A stretch of DNA of 64,000 nt from Methanonatronarchaeum sp. AMET-Sl (GCF_029854155.1 NZ_CP122958.1:328001-392000), one strand, 5' to 3'. Positions 33,024 through 43,793 are shown, counted from the first letter of the stretch. The notes: generated by a model from the sequence alone, not told the origin. Numbers and translations: made by a program.

Positions 33024-33623
33024 ATGGGAACTAAATTTGTTGTAGTCAGTGGTTTTCTTGGGTCCGGCAAAACCACTTTCTTATTAAATTTCGGTAAAGA
33101 ACTAGCCGATAGAGATGTATCTGTTGGGATATTGATTAATGATTTCGGTGAGGTAACAGTTGATGGTGACACCCTAGAAGATTATGACATGGATGCTACC
33201 GAGATAGCTAAAGGCTGTGTTTGTTGTGAAGTTAAACAAAACCTAGTTTTAAGCATCCGTGACCTTAGAAAAGCATTCGACCCCGAAGTAATAATCTTAG
33301 AAACATCAGGCGTAGCTTCATTGGTACCAATATTCCGGACCGTCGAAAAATATGTAGATGATATAGAGACCATAACCCTTGTAGATCTAGCTCGATACCA
33401 AGACATAATAGATGCATTCGAAGTTGTTGGAAACCAAATACGAGCCGCAGACCTTGTATTACTAAACAAAAAAGACCTCGCAACAGACGAAGAAATACAA
33501 GAAATAGAAAACGAAGTTCGTAAAATACTTGACCGAAACAAAATGAATACAGAAATAAAAGAAATATCAGCAAGAAACGGAGAAGGAACCGAAGAAGCCA
33601 TAAACCTAGTTATGGAGAATTAA
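33024..33623 (+). CDS. G3E GTPase, CobW/HypB-like metallochaperone
   Basis: Walker A is SGFLGSGKTT, switch region NDFGEV, the metal-binding Cys motif KGCVCCEV (CxCC, as in COG0523) and LNKKDL for guanine recognition. The protein has only the GTPase domain (200 aa) and lacks the C-terminal CobW domain. I start at ATG 33024 (MGTKFVV). The next gene, 3 bases later, encodes a His-rich protein that could carry the metal. Likely metals are zinc, cobalt or nickel; cobalt for corrinoids would suit this methanogen. Confidence 0.88.
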   Translation: MGTKFVVVSGFLGSGKTTFLLNFGKELADRDVSVGILINDFGEVTVDGDTLEDYDMDATEIAKGCVCCEVKQNLVLSIRDLRKAFDPEVIILETSGVASLVPIFRTVEKYVDDIETITLVDLARYQDIIDAFEVVGNQIRAADLVLLNKKDLATDEEIQEIENEVRKILDRNKMNTEIKEISARNGEGTEEAINLVMEN

Positions 33624-33626
33624 AAA

Positions 33627-34088
33627 ATGAACCATAAGGAAGAAAAATGCGACGCCCAAAGTTGTGACAACCCCAATCATAACCATAACCAAGATCACAA
33701 ACATGAGGAAAATGAACATGTAGGCCATCTTGAAAAAGACAATTTGAATAGTTTTACTCTAACAGGTACCTATGAACTAAGTAATTCATTGAGTCAATCA
33801 AGGGTTATGGATGAAGTTGGAGGAATTGTAAATTGGCTTGGAGATGAAGCAATAGGACATGGTGCTCCGGTCATTGGCCATATAAAGGGTTGGGTCGAAA
33901 TGCAAGATAAATTCAGATTTAGTTTCGTTAATGTAGAAGAAGGAGTTGATCTAGATGGCTCTATAGACCCAGAGGTTATGGTTAGTAAATTTTCATTCAA
34001 GATGTTAGCTGTAATACCACTTGATGATTCTAAACTTGATGTTTTACGTTCAGATGTTGAAAGAGAACTTGAAAAAATCAGTGATTGA
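33627..34088 (+). CDS. His-rich metal-binding partner of the G3E GTPase
   Basis: The first 35 residues are loaded with His and Cys (CDAQSCDNPNHNHNQDHKHE), a probable metal-binding arm. A domain of about 115 residues follows, somewhat like the C-terminal domain of CobW proteins by position and length (FTLTGTYELSNSLS, GHIKGWVEMQDKFRFSFVN). GTPase and this protein may thus be the two halves of a split CobW-like chaperone. The genes are 3 bases apart. The split idea is inference. Confidence 0.7.
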   Translation: MNHKEEKCDAQSCDNPNHNHNQDHKHEENEHVGHLEKDNLNSFTLTGTYELSNSLSQSRVMDEVGGIVNWLGDEAIGHGAPVIGHIKGWVEMQDKFRFSFVNVEEGVDLDGSIDPEVMVSKFSFKMLAVIPLDDSKLDVLRSDVERELEKISD

Positions 34089-34163
34089 GGCTATATAAAT
34101 ACCTTGTATTTATGTCTTCGAAAGCTTTTGTATATATTAAAAAAATTCTGGATTTGAGTTATC

Positions 34164-35924
34164 ATGAAGTTCCAAGAGTCTTTAGTGCTCTTCATAAGTA
34201 AGGACAGGGGTTATTCCCGGTCATTTAGGTCTGGTATTAATGACCAATTTAGTTTTGATGTTTCAGTTATTGAGTTAAATGACTTTTTAGAGCGTTCTGA
34301 CATAGATTTTGACGCTATCGTGTTTGATTACTCCAGTTATGATGAGTTTAATGTCGTAGAGAAGGTTTGTGAGAAATTAGATAAAGACACACCATTACTT
34401 ATTATAACCGATGAATTTATCAATGAAGATTTTGTAAGGGCCCTCGACCTAAATGTAGATCGTTTTATAAAGAGGTCTATTGTCAAAAACAACATCGAAT
34501 ATCTTTATAAAGCTATAGATTATGAAGTCCAGGAGTTTTTTTCAAAGAAAAAAAGTGAAGAACTTGCTAGGGATTTCAGAAAAAGCAATAAACGTTTAGT
34601 AGAGATATTTGATGAATTAAAATCCTTTGTAGGTGTTTTAGATTCAGATGGAGTTTTAATCTCAATCAATAAATCCGCTATGGAATTAATCAACGCAGAT
34701 AAAAGAGCGGTAGAGGGGCGTTTATTCTGGAACACCCCTTGGTGGTTCCATTCTGAAGAAATTCAAGAAGAAATCCAAAACTGCATTGAGCAAGCAGTGA
34801 AAACCGGTGCATGTGAATTCGAGGTAAGTAGAGTTGGAGATAAAAAACGTGATTATTACTTCACACTTAAACCGATTCAAGACAGTAATGAAGGTCTTCC
34901 GTTACTATTCATTGAAGGTAAAGATATAACAAAACAGAAAAAACGTGAAAAAGAGTATCATAAATTAATAAACAACCTCAACGATATTGTGCTAATAAAT
35001 GAAATCAAATATCCATACAGAATAATTCAGGTTAACGAGACAGCTGGGCAAAAACTAGAGTACACTCAAGATGAACTACTTATGATGCGTACCTTAGATT
35101 TAGAGATGCCTAAGTTTGCTGAATCGATGGACGAACGGATGGAGAAACTGCAGGAAAAGAAATCCATTGTGTTTAAAACCGTAATAATAACAAAAGAAGG
35201 GAACAAAATTCCATTTGAAATAAGCTCCAACTTAATTAAATATAGAGGACGTTTAGTATCACTAAATATAATGCGGGATATATCAAATAGAATTGAAACC
35301 GAGCAGAAGGTTGAGTTCTTCAACTCACTACTACTCAATGTCTTTAAAGACAAAATCGATTTATCCTATAAATACCTTAACATACTAAGCGATCAAAATA
35401 TCCCTGAGATTGAATCCGAGTTTTTATTTAGCACAAAAGAAAATGTAAAGGAAATAAAAACACTAATCGATGACATTGCACCAGTATTCAGTGAAAAAAA
35501 CTACCAAAATACTGAATTCAGTTTAATACGACTTTTTAAAGAAGCGTTAAATAAAAACCAAAAAGAAATTGAGTCCAGACGAGTTAAAGTTCACATCGAA
35601 TGCAACGACTACATAATCGATACAAATAAACTAACAACAGAACTTCTCTCCAACCTATTACGGATATCGGTAAACACATCAAAATCACGTAATATATTAA
35701 TTAAAGACATAAAAGACAGCGAAGGAGTTAAGATCATGTACGAAGACGATGGATTAGAATACGACCTTACAAGCGAAGACTACTGGACAATAAATCTAGA
35801 GGGAAAGAAAGACATAAGACTTTATTTAATCAGAAAAATAAGCGAATTAAACAACATAAAAATCATCGAAGGGCCTTCGAAAGGTCTTTACGGCAATAAA
35901 TACATTATGGAATTCCCTAAATAA
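34164..35924 (+). CDS. Receiver-like + double PAS protein with degenerate histidine kinase core
   Basis: The order is a receiver-like domain (1-120, VLFISKDRGYSRSF, FDAIVFDYSSYDE), two PAS domains (about 150-260 and 265-385) and a kinase-like region. The usual H-box is replaced by NSLLLNVFKDKIDLSYKYL, with no His at the expected place. The ATPase N-box reads LLSNLLRISVNTS and the G2 box is missing, so it is unlikely to phosphorylate. It may bind a ligand and act through contacts. It lies just upstream of an Lrp-type regulator and the methanol genes. Confidence 0.8.
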   Translation: MKFQESLVLFISKDRGYSRSFRSGINDQFSFDVSVIELNDFLERSDIDFDAIVFDYSSYDEFNVVEKVCEKLDKDTPLLIITDEFINEDFVRALDLNVDRFIKRSIVKNNIEYLYKAIDYEVQEFFSKKKSEELARDFRKSNKRLVEIFDELKSFVGVLDSDGVLISINKSAMELINADKRAVEGRLFWNTPWWFHSEEIQEEIQNCIEQAVKTGACEFEVSRVGDKKRDYYFTLKPIQDSNEGLPLLFIEGKDITKQKKREKEYHKLINNLNDIVLINEIKYPYRIIQVNETAGQKLEYTQDELLMMRTLDLEMPKFAESMDERMEKLQEKKSIVFKTVIITKEGNKIPFEISSNLIKYRGRLVSLNIMRDISNRIETEQKVEFFNSLLLNVFKDKIDLSYKYLNILSDQNIPEIESEFLFSTKENVKEIKTLIDDIAPVFSEKNYQNTEFSLIRLFKEALNKNQKEIESRRVKVHIECNDYIIDTNKLTTELLSNLLRISVNTSKSRNILIKDIKDSEGVKIMYEDDGLEYDLTSEDYWTINLEGKKDIRLYLIRKISELNNIKIIEGPSKGLYGNKYIMEFPK

Positions 35925-35943
35925 AACAACAATAAACATTAAA

Positions 35944-36414
35944 TTAAAGTGTTTTAGATAGGTTAGGCAGCATATCTATTTTCTCTATTGCTGTACTAAT
36001 CGTGATATCAACGGTTTCAGGATTTATGTTATTTTGCCTAAACTCATTTTTAATTTTTTTAACCGCCTTACCAGCCTTACCTTCCTCACAAAACAAGATA
36101 GAAATTATACTGTGCTCTAAATAACCTCTAAAAAGTATGTTAGAATATTCATCATTCTTGAGAATATCGATAACTTTATCCTCTGATTCAATATCTTTTA
36201 AGGAAATACCCAAAGCAACAACAGATATATCCAATTTATTATAGTTAGGAAGAATCGCCCGATTCTTTTGAATATACCCCTCCTCCTCCATTTCCTTTAT
36301 TTTCCTATACACCGTTGTCTGACTTATATCAAGCTTCTCTCCTATTTCAGAGTAAGAACTCCGGCCCTCATATAATTCATTCAATATCTGTTTTTGCAGT
36401 GTATCCAGACCCAT
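35944..36414 (-). CDS. Lrp/AsnC-family transcription regulator
   Basis: A winged-helix domain (LQKQILNELYEGRSSYSEIGEKLDIS, then TTVYRKIKEMEEEGYI) precedes an effector-binding RAM-like domain of about 85 residues. The length of 156 aa fits the family. The gene is divergent from mtaC, separated by about 440 bases containing a 10-bp inverted repeat, so it is the obvious candidate to control methanol genes. The ligand is unknown. Confidence 0.9.
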   Translation of the reverse strand: MGLDTLQKQILNELYEGRSSYSEIGEKLDISQTTVYRKIKEMEEEGYIQKNRAILPNYNKLDISVVALGISLKDIESEDKVIDILKNDEYSNILFRGYLEHSIISILFCEEGKAGKAVKKIKNEFRQNNINPETVDITISTAIEKIDMLPNLSKTL

Positions 36415-36856
36415 TATAAATCCTCAAACCCCAAACCATTACCCATAATATTTTAGTCAACTTTGAAATTATAAATAAATTCAGTACTCAACTACATATA
36501 ACCAAACCAACAAACGCTTTTTATTGACACAAACCAACATAAACCCAGATTTTTCCACAGCTACAATAGATATACTTTATTACCGTATTTTATTTGTGTG
36601 ACAGAAGAACCGTAAATACCCTTTTTCCTTGTTATTTTATCCCAATTTATGAAAATATTTTTTCATAAAAAAATTGTTTTTTTCAGTTTATACTCAATCC
36701 TACCCAACTTATGACTAAAAAATATCGTTTATAGACTTTTTTAAACCAATCAGAGTGTTATTAATTTCTTAACACAAAAATAAAAGCTTCAGAACACTTA
36801 ATCAACAAAAACTTTATATATCATGTCAAATCAGTTAAAAAAGTGGAGAATAAAAA
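36415..36856 (+). promoter_or_regulatory. Long control region of mtaCB
   Basis: This 442-base interval has no gene. An inverted repeat TTTATGAAAA (36646-36655) and TTTTCATAAA (36660-36669) has a 4-base spacer. A TATA box TTTATATA (36813-36820) sits about 27 bases before the expected transcript start near 36843. A ribosome site GTGGAG (36843-36848) precedes ATG 36857 with normal spacing. So the main transcript would be nearly leaderless, and the rest of the interval is free for regulators. Confidence 0.6.
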
Positions 36857-37645
36857 ATGGTAAACATAAGCGGAGCAAACCTTGAAAACATATTCATACG
36901 ATACGACGTCAAGGTGGAGCAAGAAGCTACACCCGAAGACGTCTTCAAAGAAATGGCACCCAAAGGAGAACCATGGAAAACAATCACAAAAAAACTAGTC
37001 TTCCTTGAAGACGTAACCGACGAAGTAGAAAAAGCACTCAACAAACACGAACCAGAAGACGTTATAAACAAAGGCCTAATCCCAGGAATGGACATCAACG
37101 GAGAACTATACTCAAGAGGAATATACTACCTACCTCAACTAATACTCGCAGGAGACGCAATGAGCAAAGGAATAGAGCTATGCGAAGAAGCAATGGCCAA
37201 CAAAGGAAGATCAAGAGAAGCAAAAGGAAAAATCATAATGCACGCAGCAGAAGGAGATCCACACGACATTGGAAAAGATATCGCAGCAGCAATGCTCAAA
37301 GCACAAGGCTACGAAGTAATCGACCTAGGAAGAGACGTACCAGTCGAAGACGTAGTAGACGCAGTAAAAGAGAAAAACCCAGACGTAGTAACAGGAACGG
37401 CATTAATGACCACAACACAAACAGCCTTCCCACGAGTTGCCAAGAGATTAGAAGAAGAAGGAGTCAACGTAACATTTATTGGAGCCGGTGGAGCCGTCAA
37501 CCAATCCTACGTACACAGCTTCCCAATGGGAGTATACGCCGATGAAGCAGCAGACGGACCAAACATATGCGAAGCAGTCATAAACGGAAAAACATGGAAA
37601 GAAATAAGAGAAGAGTACGATGAAATCGTACCATCATCAGCATAA
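36857..37645 (+). CDS. mtaC: Methanol-specific corrinoid protein
   Basis: MtaC carries the corrinoid that MtaB methylates from methanol. An N-terminal four-helix domain is followed by the B12 domain, with the cobalt-ligand His136 in GDPHDIGKD, then DLGRDVPVEDVV and TGTALMTTTQTAFP. The length of 262 aa is normal. The codons are strongly A/C-rich, typical of the highly expressed genes here. mtaB begins 38 bases downstream. Confidence 0.96.
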   Translation: MVNISGANLENIFIRYDVKVEQEATPEDVFKEMAPKGEPWKTITKKLVFLEDVTDEVEKALNKHEPEDVINKGLIPGMDINGELYSRGIYYLPQLILAGDAMSKGIELCEEAMANKGRSREAKGKIIMHAAEGDPHDIGKDIAAAMLKAQGYEVIDLGRDVPVEDVVDAVKEKNPDVVTGTALMTTTQTAFPRVAKRLEEEGVNVTFIGAGGAVNQSYVHSFPMGVYADEAADGPNICEAVINGKTWKEIREEYDEIVPSSA

Positions 37646-37683
37646 CCTAAAAACAAAATAACATAAAAAAAGGAGAATTAAAA

Positions 37684-39087
<1,404 letters not shown>

Positions 39088-39110
39088 AAAAACAAAAACA
39101 GCTCCATACT

Positions 39111-39201
39111 GGATCTGGAAAGGGTTTATTTCGCCTTTACCCAACCAGATCCATTTCCTTCAAAACGCCAAAATTCGACCCCTCCCAAATAAAGGAGGGG
39201 G
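39111..39201 (+). terminator. Two hairpins after mtaB
   Basis: The first hairpin pairs GGATCTGG (39111-39118) with CCAGATCC (39145-39152), with an inner AAAGG/CCTTT stem. The second pairs CCCCTCC (39179-39185) with GGAGGGG (39194-39200). There is no long T run, so they may protect or process the mRNA end rather than stop transcription directly. Confidence 0.55.
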
Positions 39202-39931
39202 TCCTCATCTACCTAAAAACATAACAAAAAACCAACACTATACCCATTCTACACCAAAAACAACCACCAACTTTTTTTGCAAAAACACACTACTTACTTA
39301 GCCATCCCCAACCTCTATCTCAACGATAGATATCTTTTTAATCCCACAATCTACATATAACCCCTTTCATACACCCATTCTGACTATAAAAAAAGGCTCC
39401 TCAAACAATATTCCATGACCTTTAGTTAAATAAAATAGAAAAATTAAAACCCTAATCATAAAACTTTTCAATTCAATTAATATTCATTTAAATTTTCTAA
39501 TTATTCCTCCAATCCTTAAATTAAAAAACCTCTTATTAGTCGTTTGGTTATTATCTATATACTGAGGTATGATGATGGTGATAGAGACTGTGTTCTGAAT
39601 GGTTTTTGATTAAATTTTATTCTTTCTGTAGGTATTTTTTGGAGTAGACTGATTATGAAATCTATCTTAGAGCCGCTCAATATTCAGTTAAAACTGTTTT
39701 ATTTAAGTTTTCTCTGAAGACCTATTATTTTTTATAGCTCTATCAATCAATCTGGTTTTCTTTTTAGTACTGCTCTAGTTTTTCTGTTGGAGTTGGGGTG
39801 GTTAGGGTGTTTTTTAATGGGTGTTTTTTATTTATATTCTCTATATTTTTGAAGAAGTTTAGAATTTATCGGGCAAGTTTGATTGTATTGTCTCAGATGA
39901 AGACTTGGATTGATTAGAGGTGCTTGAGAAA
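39202..39931. other. Gene-free AT-rich stretch
   Basis: No supportable gene is seen in about 730 bases. Short stop-broken pieces at 39570-39840 look faintly coding on the plus strand but match nothing I recognise. It may be the worn edge of the element that lies to the right. Confidence 0.5.
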
Positions 39932-40162
39932 TTATTTTTGGATAAATAAGGCGTATATTACAGGTATGCTGAGTAACAGTGATACGATTATCAATATCCA
40001 ACCCCATAATATCCAATCATGTGCTTGAAAATAGCTTGCCAATAATGCTCCCAACCCTACTCCAAACAAGAATTTTGCGAAAATCGTAATGAAAAGTATT
40101 CTATTGCTTTGTTTCTTAAATTCATTAAATTTTTCTAAATACCAATCCATATCTCGCCACAT
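39932..40162 (-). CDS. Small two-helix membrane protein
   Basis: This 76-residue protein has a charged N-terminus and two hydrophobic segments (about 24-43 and 50-74), with a WGW turn between. ATG 40162 or the in-frame ATG 40150 could start it. No family is recognised. It lies in the accessory region beside other minus-strand unknown genes. Confidence 0.6.
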   Translation of the reverse strand: MWRDMDWYLEKFNEFKKQSNRILFITIFAKFLFGVGLGALLASYFQAHDWILWGWILIIVSLLLSIPVIYALFIQK

Positions 40163-40209
40163 ATTTACTATCGTTAAATTATCTTATCAAATTATCTCTA
40201 TAAAGATAA

Positions 40210-40530
40210 TCATGGACAATATTTCTCTTTTAGTGTGTTTGATAGTTCTGCTATTTTAAATGCTGGGGATAAGTGTCTCTCTAGTTCTTCTGTTGGTTCG
40301 GGGAAGCATTCAAAGTGGTAGGCCTCCATGACTTTCTCCCCTTTTTTCAGCACTATATGTTTGTTGGTTGGGTCTATCTCTTCATCATATTCCTGACATT
40401 TAGGGAGGTGGGGGGGTTTTTCGAAAAAAACATCTACACAGACTTTAAGCCCATCCAATTCCCCAATCTCTTGAGATAGGGCCAACAGATCTGACATCCA
40501 TTTAACTCGATTAATAGCCATAATACTCAC
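40210..40530 (-). CDS. Hypothetical protein, element-associated
   Basis: This 106-residue protein has three scattered Cys and a conserved-looking core (CVDVFFEKPPHLPKC). No family is recognised. Its start overlaps the end of the nuclease-like gene by 20 bases, so the two are probably co-translated and may act as a pair. Confidence 0.55.
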   Translation of the reverse strand: MSIMAINRVKWMSDLLALSQEIGELDGLKVCVDVFFEKPPHLPKCQEYDEEIDPTNKHIVLKKGEKVMEAYHFECFPEPTEELERHLSPAFKIAELSNTLKEKYCP

Positions 40531-41353
40531 TAAAAGGCCCTATATACCTCTTTATTTCTTTCTTTATCTCTTTAGAGAACTTCTCTATACACTCGATTAA
40601 TGTGTGTTGGTCTTTGATGTGCTTTTCAAAGTTGATGTGATAGATGTCATTATCTATGTATGGTTCAAGCCTTCCTTCTTCAAAACCAAAGGTTATTAGC
40701 ACCTTAAAGATTATGTCATCAGAAAACCTGCTGTTAAATTGGTTAGAAACATCTTTCAAATAACTATCTTCATAGTTCTTGCCGTTCCAGTTCTTCACCT
40801 CGATCTCGATATCAAATTCGTAGAATGGGATTTTGAATCTAAAATCAATGTGTTCTCCATCTCTCAAATATCCCTCATACACCAAATCATAGACTGTCAA
40901 CCCAAATTCATTGTCTTCAAGAAACAATCCAAGGCCTGTTCCAACAATCCTCTCACCAAGCAAACCAATCTTATCATTCTGCTGTTTAGGTTTAGTGAAA
41001 TACGGACTGGACCTCCTAACCGGCTCACCCACCCCAACAACAAAACTAGAACCAGAACCAACAACCAAACAACGATAAATACAACAACAAAGAAAGCTAA
41101 GAAAAGGAGTACTATAATACACTCCGTTTATTATTTCATATATGTTTTTATTTCTATAGCTATCTAGATTCCATTTATCGGCTATTTCAATCTTCTTTCT
41201 GCTGAGGGTTGGCAGGCTTTTATTATATCCATACTTTTCTTTTAGATAGTTATGGAAGAGTTTCCAGGATACCCATTCGAACGCTTCTATTATTACATAG
41301 TAGTAGATTATTTCAAGCTCAATCTTTAATTCGGTAAGGCTCTTTTTATTTAT
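40511..41353 (-). CDS. Putative PD-(D/E)xK nuclease-like protein, start unclear
   Basis: The C-terminal 130 residues contain DIEIEVKNWNGKNY, close to the E-x-K core of restriction-like nucleases, after a conserved-looking segment KIGLLGERIVGTGLGLFL. The first normal start is GTG 41122, but the same frame stays coding-like upstream (LKIELEIIYYYVIIEAFEW, FHNYLKEKYGYNKSL) to a TAA near 41396. I extend it to ATA 41353 as one possibility; an upstream frameshift is another. The Cys/Gly-rich stretch near the middle looks odd and may be damaged. Confidence 0.5.
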   Translation of the reverse strand: MNKKSLTELKIELEIIYYYVIIEAFEWVSWKLFHNYLKEKYGYNKSLPTLSRKKIEIADKWNLDSYRNKNIYEIINGVYYSTPFLSFLCCCIYRCLVVGSGSSFVVGVGEPVRRSSPYFTKPKQQNDKIGLLGERIVGTGLGLFLEDNEFGLTVYDLVYEGYLRDGEHIDFRFKIPFYEFDIEIEVKNWNGKNYEDSYLKDVSNQFNSRFSDDIIFKVLITFGFEEGRLEPYIDNDIYHINFEKHIKDQHTLIECIEKFSKEIKKEIKRYIGPFSEYYGY

Positions 41354-41400
41354 TCGATTATAAGGATTATATTTTAAAGTATGGCCTTCATCCTCTTAAA

Positions 41401-41901
41401 GTGGAGAAAGAAATCTATTATATAGCTGAAATAAAAAATAAAGGCACATCAATAAGTGATAGCTGTAGTGCTATTATCTAAATCTACAAAAATAGAAAGA
41501 AACAGGTTGAAGATATACTCGAGTTAAACTGGAGTAAACAGCCTGGTGAACAGATGATAAAGGAGACAGAGAGAATAAGCACGGAGAAACCAAGCTACCT
41601 ACCACTTTCCTCAATAAACGAGAAACAAACAGAGATAATATTACCAAAACAACTCTACCAAAACAAAGAAGAAACAAAAAGTTATCCAAAGGAAGAAATC
41701 GATTACCTAGAGATAAAGATAGAGATGCCTTTCTGGGATCCTTTACAAGAAAAACATCTTATAGAAAAAATAATAAGCGAAGCAGATGCGGTGGAGAAAA
41801 AACCAGAAATCTACCAATTTTCAACAACAAAAGATAAACCACCAAATCTAGAGAAAGAATTGTTGGGAAAAGAAGAAGAGGAGGGAGATGAGAGGGATTA
41901 A
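41401..41901 (+). pseudogene. Broken gene of unknown family
   Basis: A frame from GTG 41401 reads IYYIAEIKNKGTSISD, helix-turn-helix-like, and then hits TAA at 41479-41481. Beyond it the same frame continues (KKQVEDILELNWSKQ) and runs as an acidic 115-codon tail from ATG 41554 to 41901. The break is TAA, so it is ordinary decay rather than recoding. The product may have been a DNA-binding or replication protein of the integrated element. Confidence 0.4.
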
Positions 41902-43043
41902 AGCATTTCAACCCTCTCTCTAACCTCCCTATCCTCCTCCATCAAACTACATAGCTTCGAGGTCAACTTCAACATCCCCATAACATCCCCGTCCTGCAAC
42001 TCTGCAAAAGCCTTCATCACCCTTTCACCACCCTTATCCAATTCCTGTTGAGCTTTAATATTCATTGCCTGACCACACCTAAAACAGAAATTAGATTCAG
42101 GACTATTATCGGCTTCACATCTAGGGCAACTCAGCGGAGCAAGTGAAGAAGATTTTGACTCCTTCTCCACCTTTTCACCATGTAACTCTGCATACTTGTT
42201 ATCGATATCTCTTCCTGATAGGTGTACATATTTAGATGGCATATCCGACCCCTGTTCCCATTCGAACCACTAGAGCTGTGCTTCCGTAAACTCGTTGGCC
42301 AGATATGTGGTCCTACTATGCCTAAACTGATGTGGATTAACCGGTTTATCTACACCAGCCTCTTTAGCTGTCTTCTTAAGAATCTTACTCAAAGCCATGT
42401 AACTGCATTTCTGGCCATTATGTGAATTACCTATGTTAACCCATAGCGGAGCATCCTTATCATTTCTGTTTGGATGTGAGTTTAACCAGGTGGTAAGGTG
42501 GGGTACACTGCTTATCAACAACAACCTACGTTCTCCCGTTTTACCATTTAAATTAATTTTGAATCCATGATGGTGGTCTTCGAAATCTCCGACCTCTAAA
42601 TCAATCAACTCACCAATTCTGGCTCCGGTCTCCCATAGAATAGATATAAAGGCTTTGTCTCTTACGTGGGTGCATTTTCTCAGTAATTTAAGTATGTCTT
42701 CCTCTGTTAAGAGGTCTTTAGGAAGTTTAGATTTATCTTTACCTTTCTGGGTTGTATTAATCCATTTAACCTTACTTGGATACTCTCCACCGTTTATCCA
42801 TTTGTAGAAACTTTTCAATATGACTTTATAGTCTCTTTTGGTTGTCTTGGATAGATTTTTCTGCTGTATCTCTACAACTGTGGTCTTTATGTCTTCCTCT
42901 GTTGCTTCGCTAAAATTATAGTGTATCTCTCTTGCTATTATTTTAAGAGTGTTTAGGAGTTTATGTTTCCTTGCCCCACTATAGTCCTGTAAAACAAGAT
43001 CTCTGTGGTAATCTATCAGGAGGTCTTTGTTGGATTGTGTTAT
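41898..43043 (-). CDS. Tyrosine recombinase (integrase) with in-frame TAG and no ATG start
   Basis: The core has ARIGELIDLEVGDF (catalytic Arg), HQFRHSRTTYLA (His-x-x-Arg) and, beyond a TAG at 42270-42272, SDMPSKYVHLSGRD with the catalytic Tyr. A zinc ribbon follows (CPRCEADNSPESNFCFRC). The frame is continuous on both sides of TAG. Upstream of TTG 42818 the same frame codes an SAM-like N-terminal domain back to ATA 43043, preceded by AAGGGGG. It lies next to tRNA-Asp, the likely attachment site. Either TAG is read through (pyrrolysine) or the gene is freshly broken. Confidence 0.7.
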
Positions 43044-43230
43044 TTCTTTTGAACCCCCTTATGTTCTTTAACTCTCTCCTAGCTTTTCCCTCATAATCAA
43101 GTGTTAGCAACTATATCACCAATATACATTTTGTTTTGAGGAATAGGATTGACAGATTATTGATTTCTCAACCTGTGTCAAGGTATAGTCGTCACTACCT
43201 ACTTAGAAGAGGGAGTTAAACTTAGAATTA

Positions 43231-43310
<80 letters not shown>

Positions 43311-43352
43311 GTTAAGTGTTAGTGTGGAATTGAATTGTTCCGGAGGTATAAA

Positions 43353-43793
43353 TTAGTTTTGGTTGAATGGTGTTTTTTCGGTTTTTGGTTTTCCTATGTA
43401 TATTGGGATTGGTCCGAGGTTTTTTAGTTTGTATTTTTTTAGTTGGTTGGATAGGTCTTGTATTTCTTTTTCGTATGGTTTTATTATGATGTCTGCTTGG
43501 ACTTTGTTTGCTATTTCTGCTATTGGTTTTTGTATTTCTAGTGGTGGTCTTATTGAGTATATTAGGTCTGTGTTTTTGTATAGGTTTATTTTGGGGTTGA
43601 ATACGTTGTCTTGTATGGTTTTTTTGTGTTTTTTGATGTCTATGGCTATTATTTCGGCGTCTAGTTCTTTTTTTAGTGTTTCAGTGAATTCTAGGTGTTT
43701 GCCTGTTCCTATTTCGATTATTTTTTCTGCGTTTCTATAGTTTTTTATTATGTATTGTGTTATTTGTTTGTGTCCTTGGATTTTCTGGGGGAT
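43353..43793 (-). CDS. UPF0146-family protein starting at ATC
   Basis: A 146-codon frame follows the methyltransferase stop directly (TAA then ATC). AGGAGG lies 8 bases before ATC, ideal spacing for a start there. The sequence has AEKIIEIGTGKHLEF, a Rossmann-like glycine loop, and LIYSIRPPLEIQKPI, the hallmark of UPF0146. It ends GPIPIYIGKPKTEKT. There is no ATG, GTG or TTG near the N-terminus. So either ATC is the start, or it is made by read-through of the upstream gene. Confidence 0.7.
   Translation of the reverse strand: MPQKIQGHKQITQYIIKNYRNAEKIIEIGTGKHLEFTETLKKELDAEIIAIDIKKHKKTIQDNVFNPKINLYKNTDLIYSIRPPLEIQKPIAEIANKVQADIIIKPYEKEIQDLSNQLKKYKLKNLGPIPIYIGKPKTEKTPFNQN

Noticed and set aside
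39570..39840. Possible transposase fragment
   Set aside because: Short frames are broken by stops and match no motif I can name.
41401..41901. Third read-through candidate
   Set aside because: The break is TAA, not TAG, and the neighbourhood is decayed, so it is a pseudogene.
43363..43740. 125-residue plus-strand reading frame
   Set aside because: It is the antisense shadow of the UPF0146 gene, whose minus frame shows family motifs.
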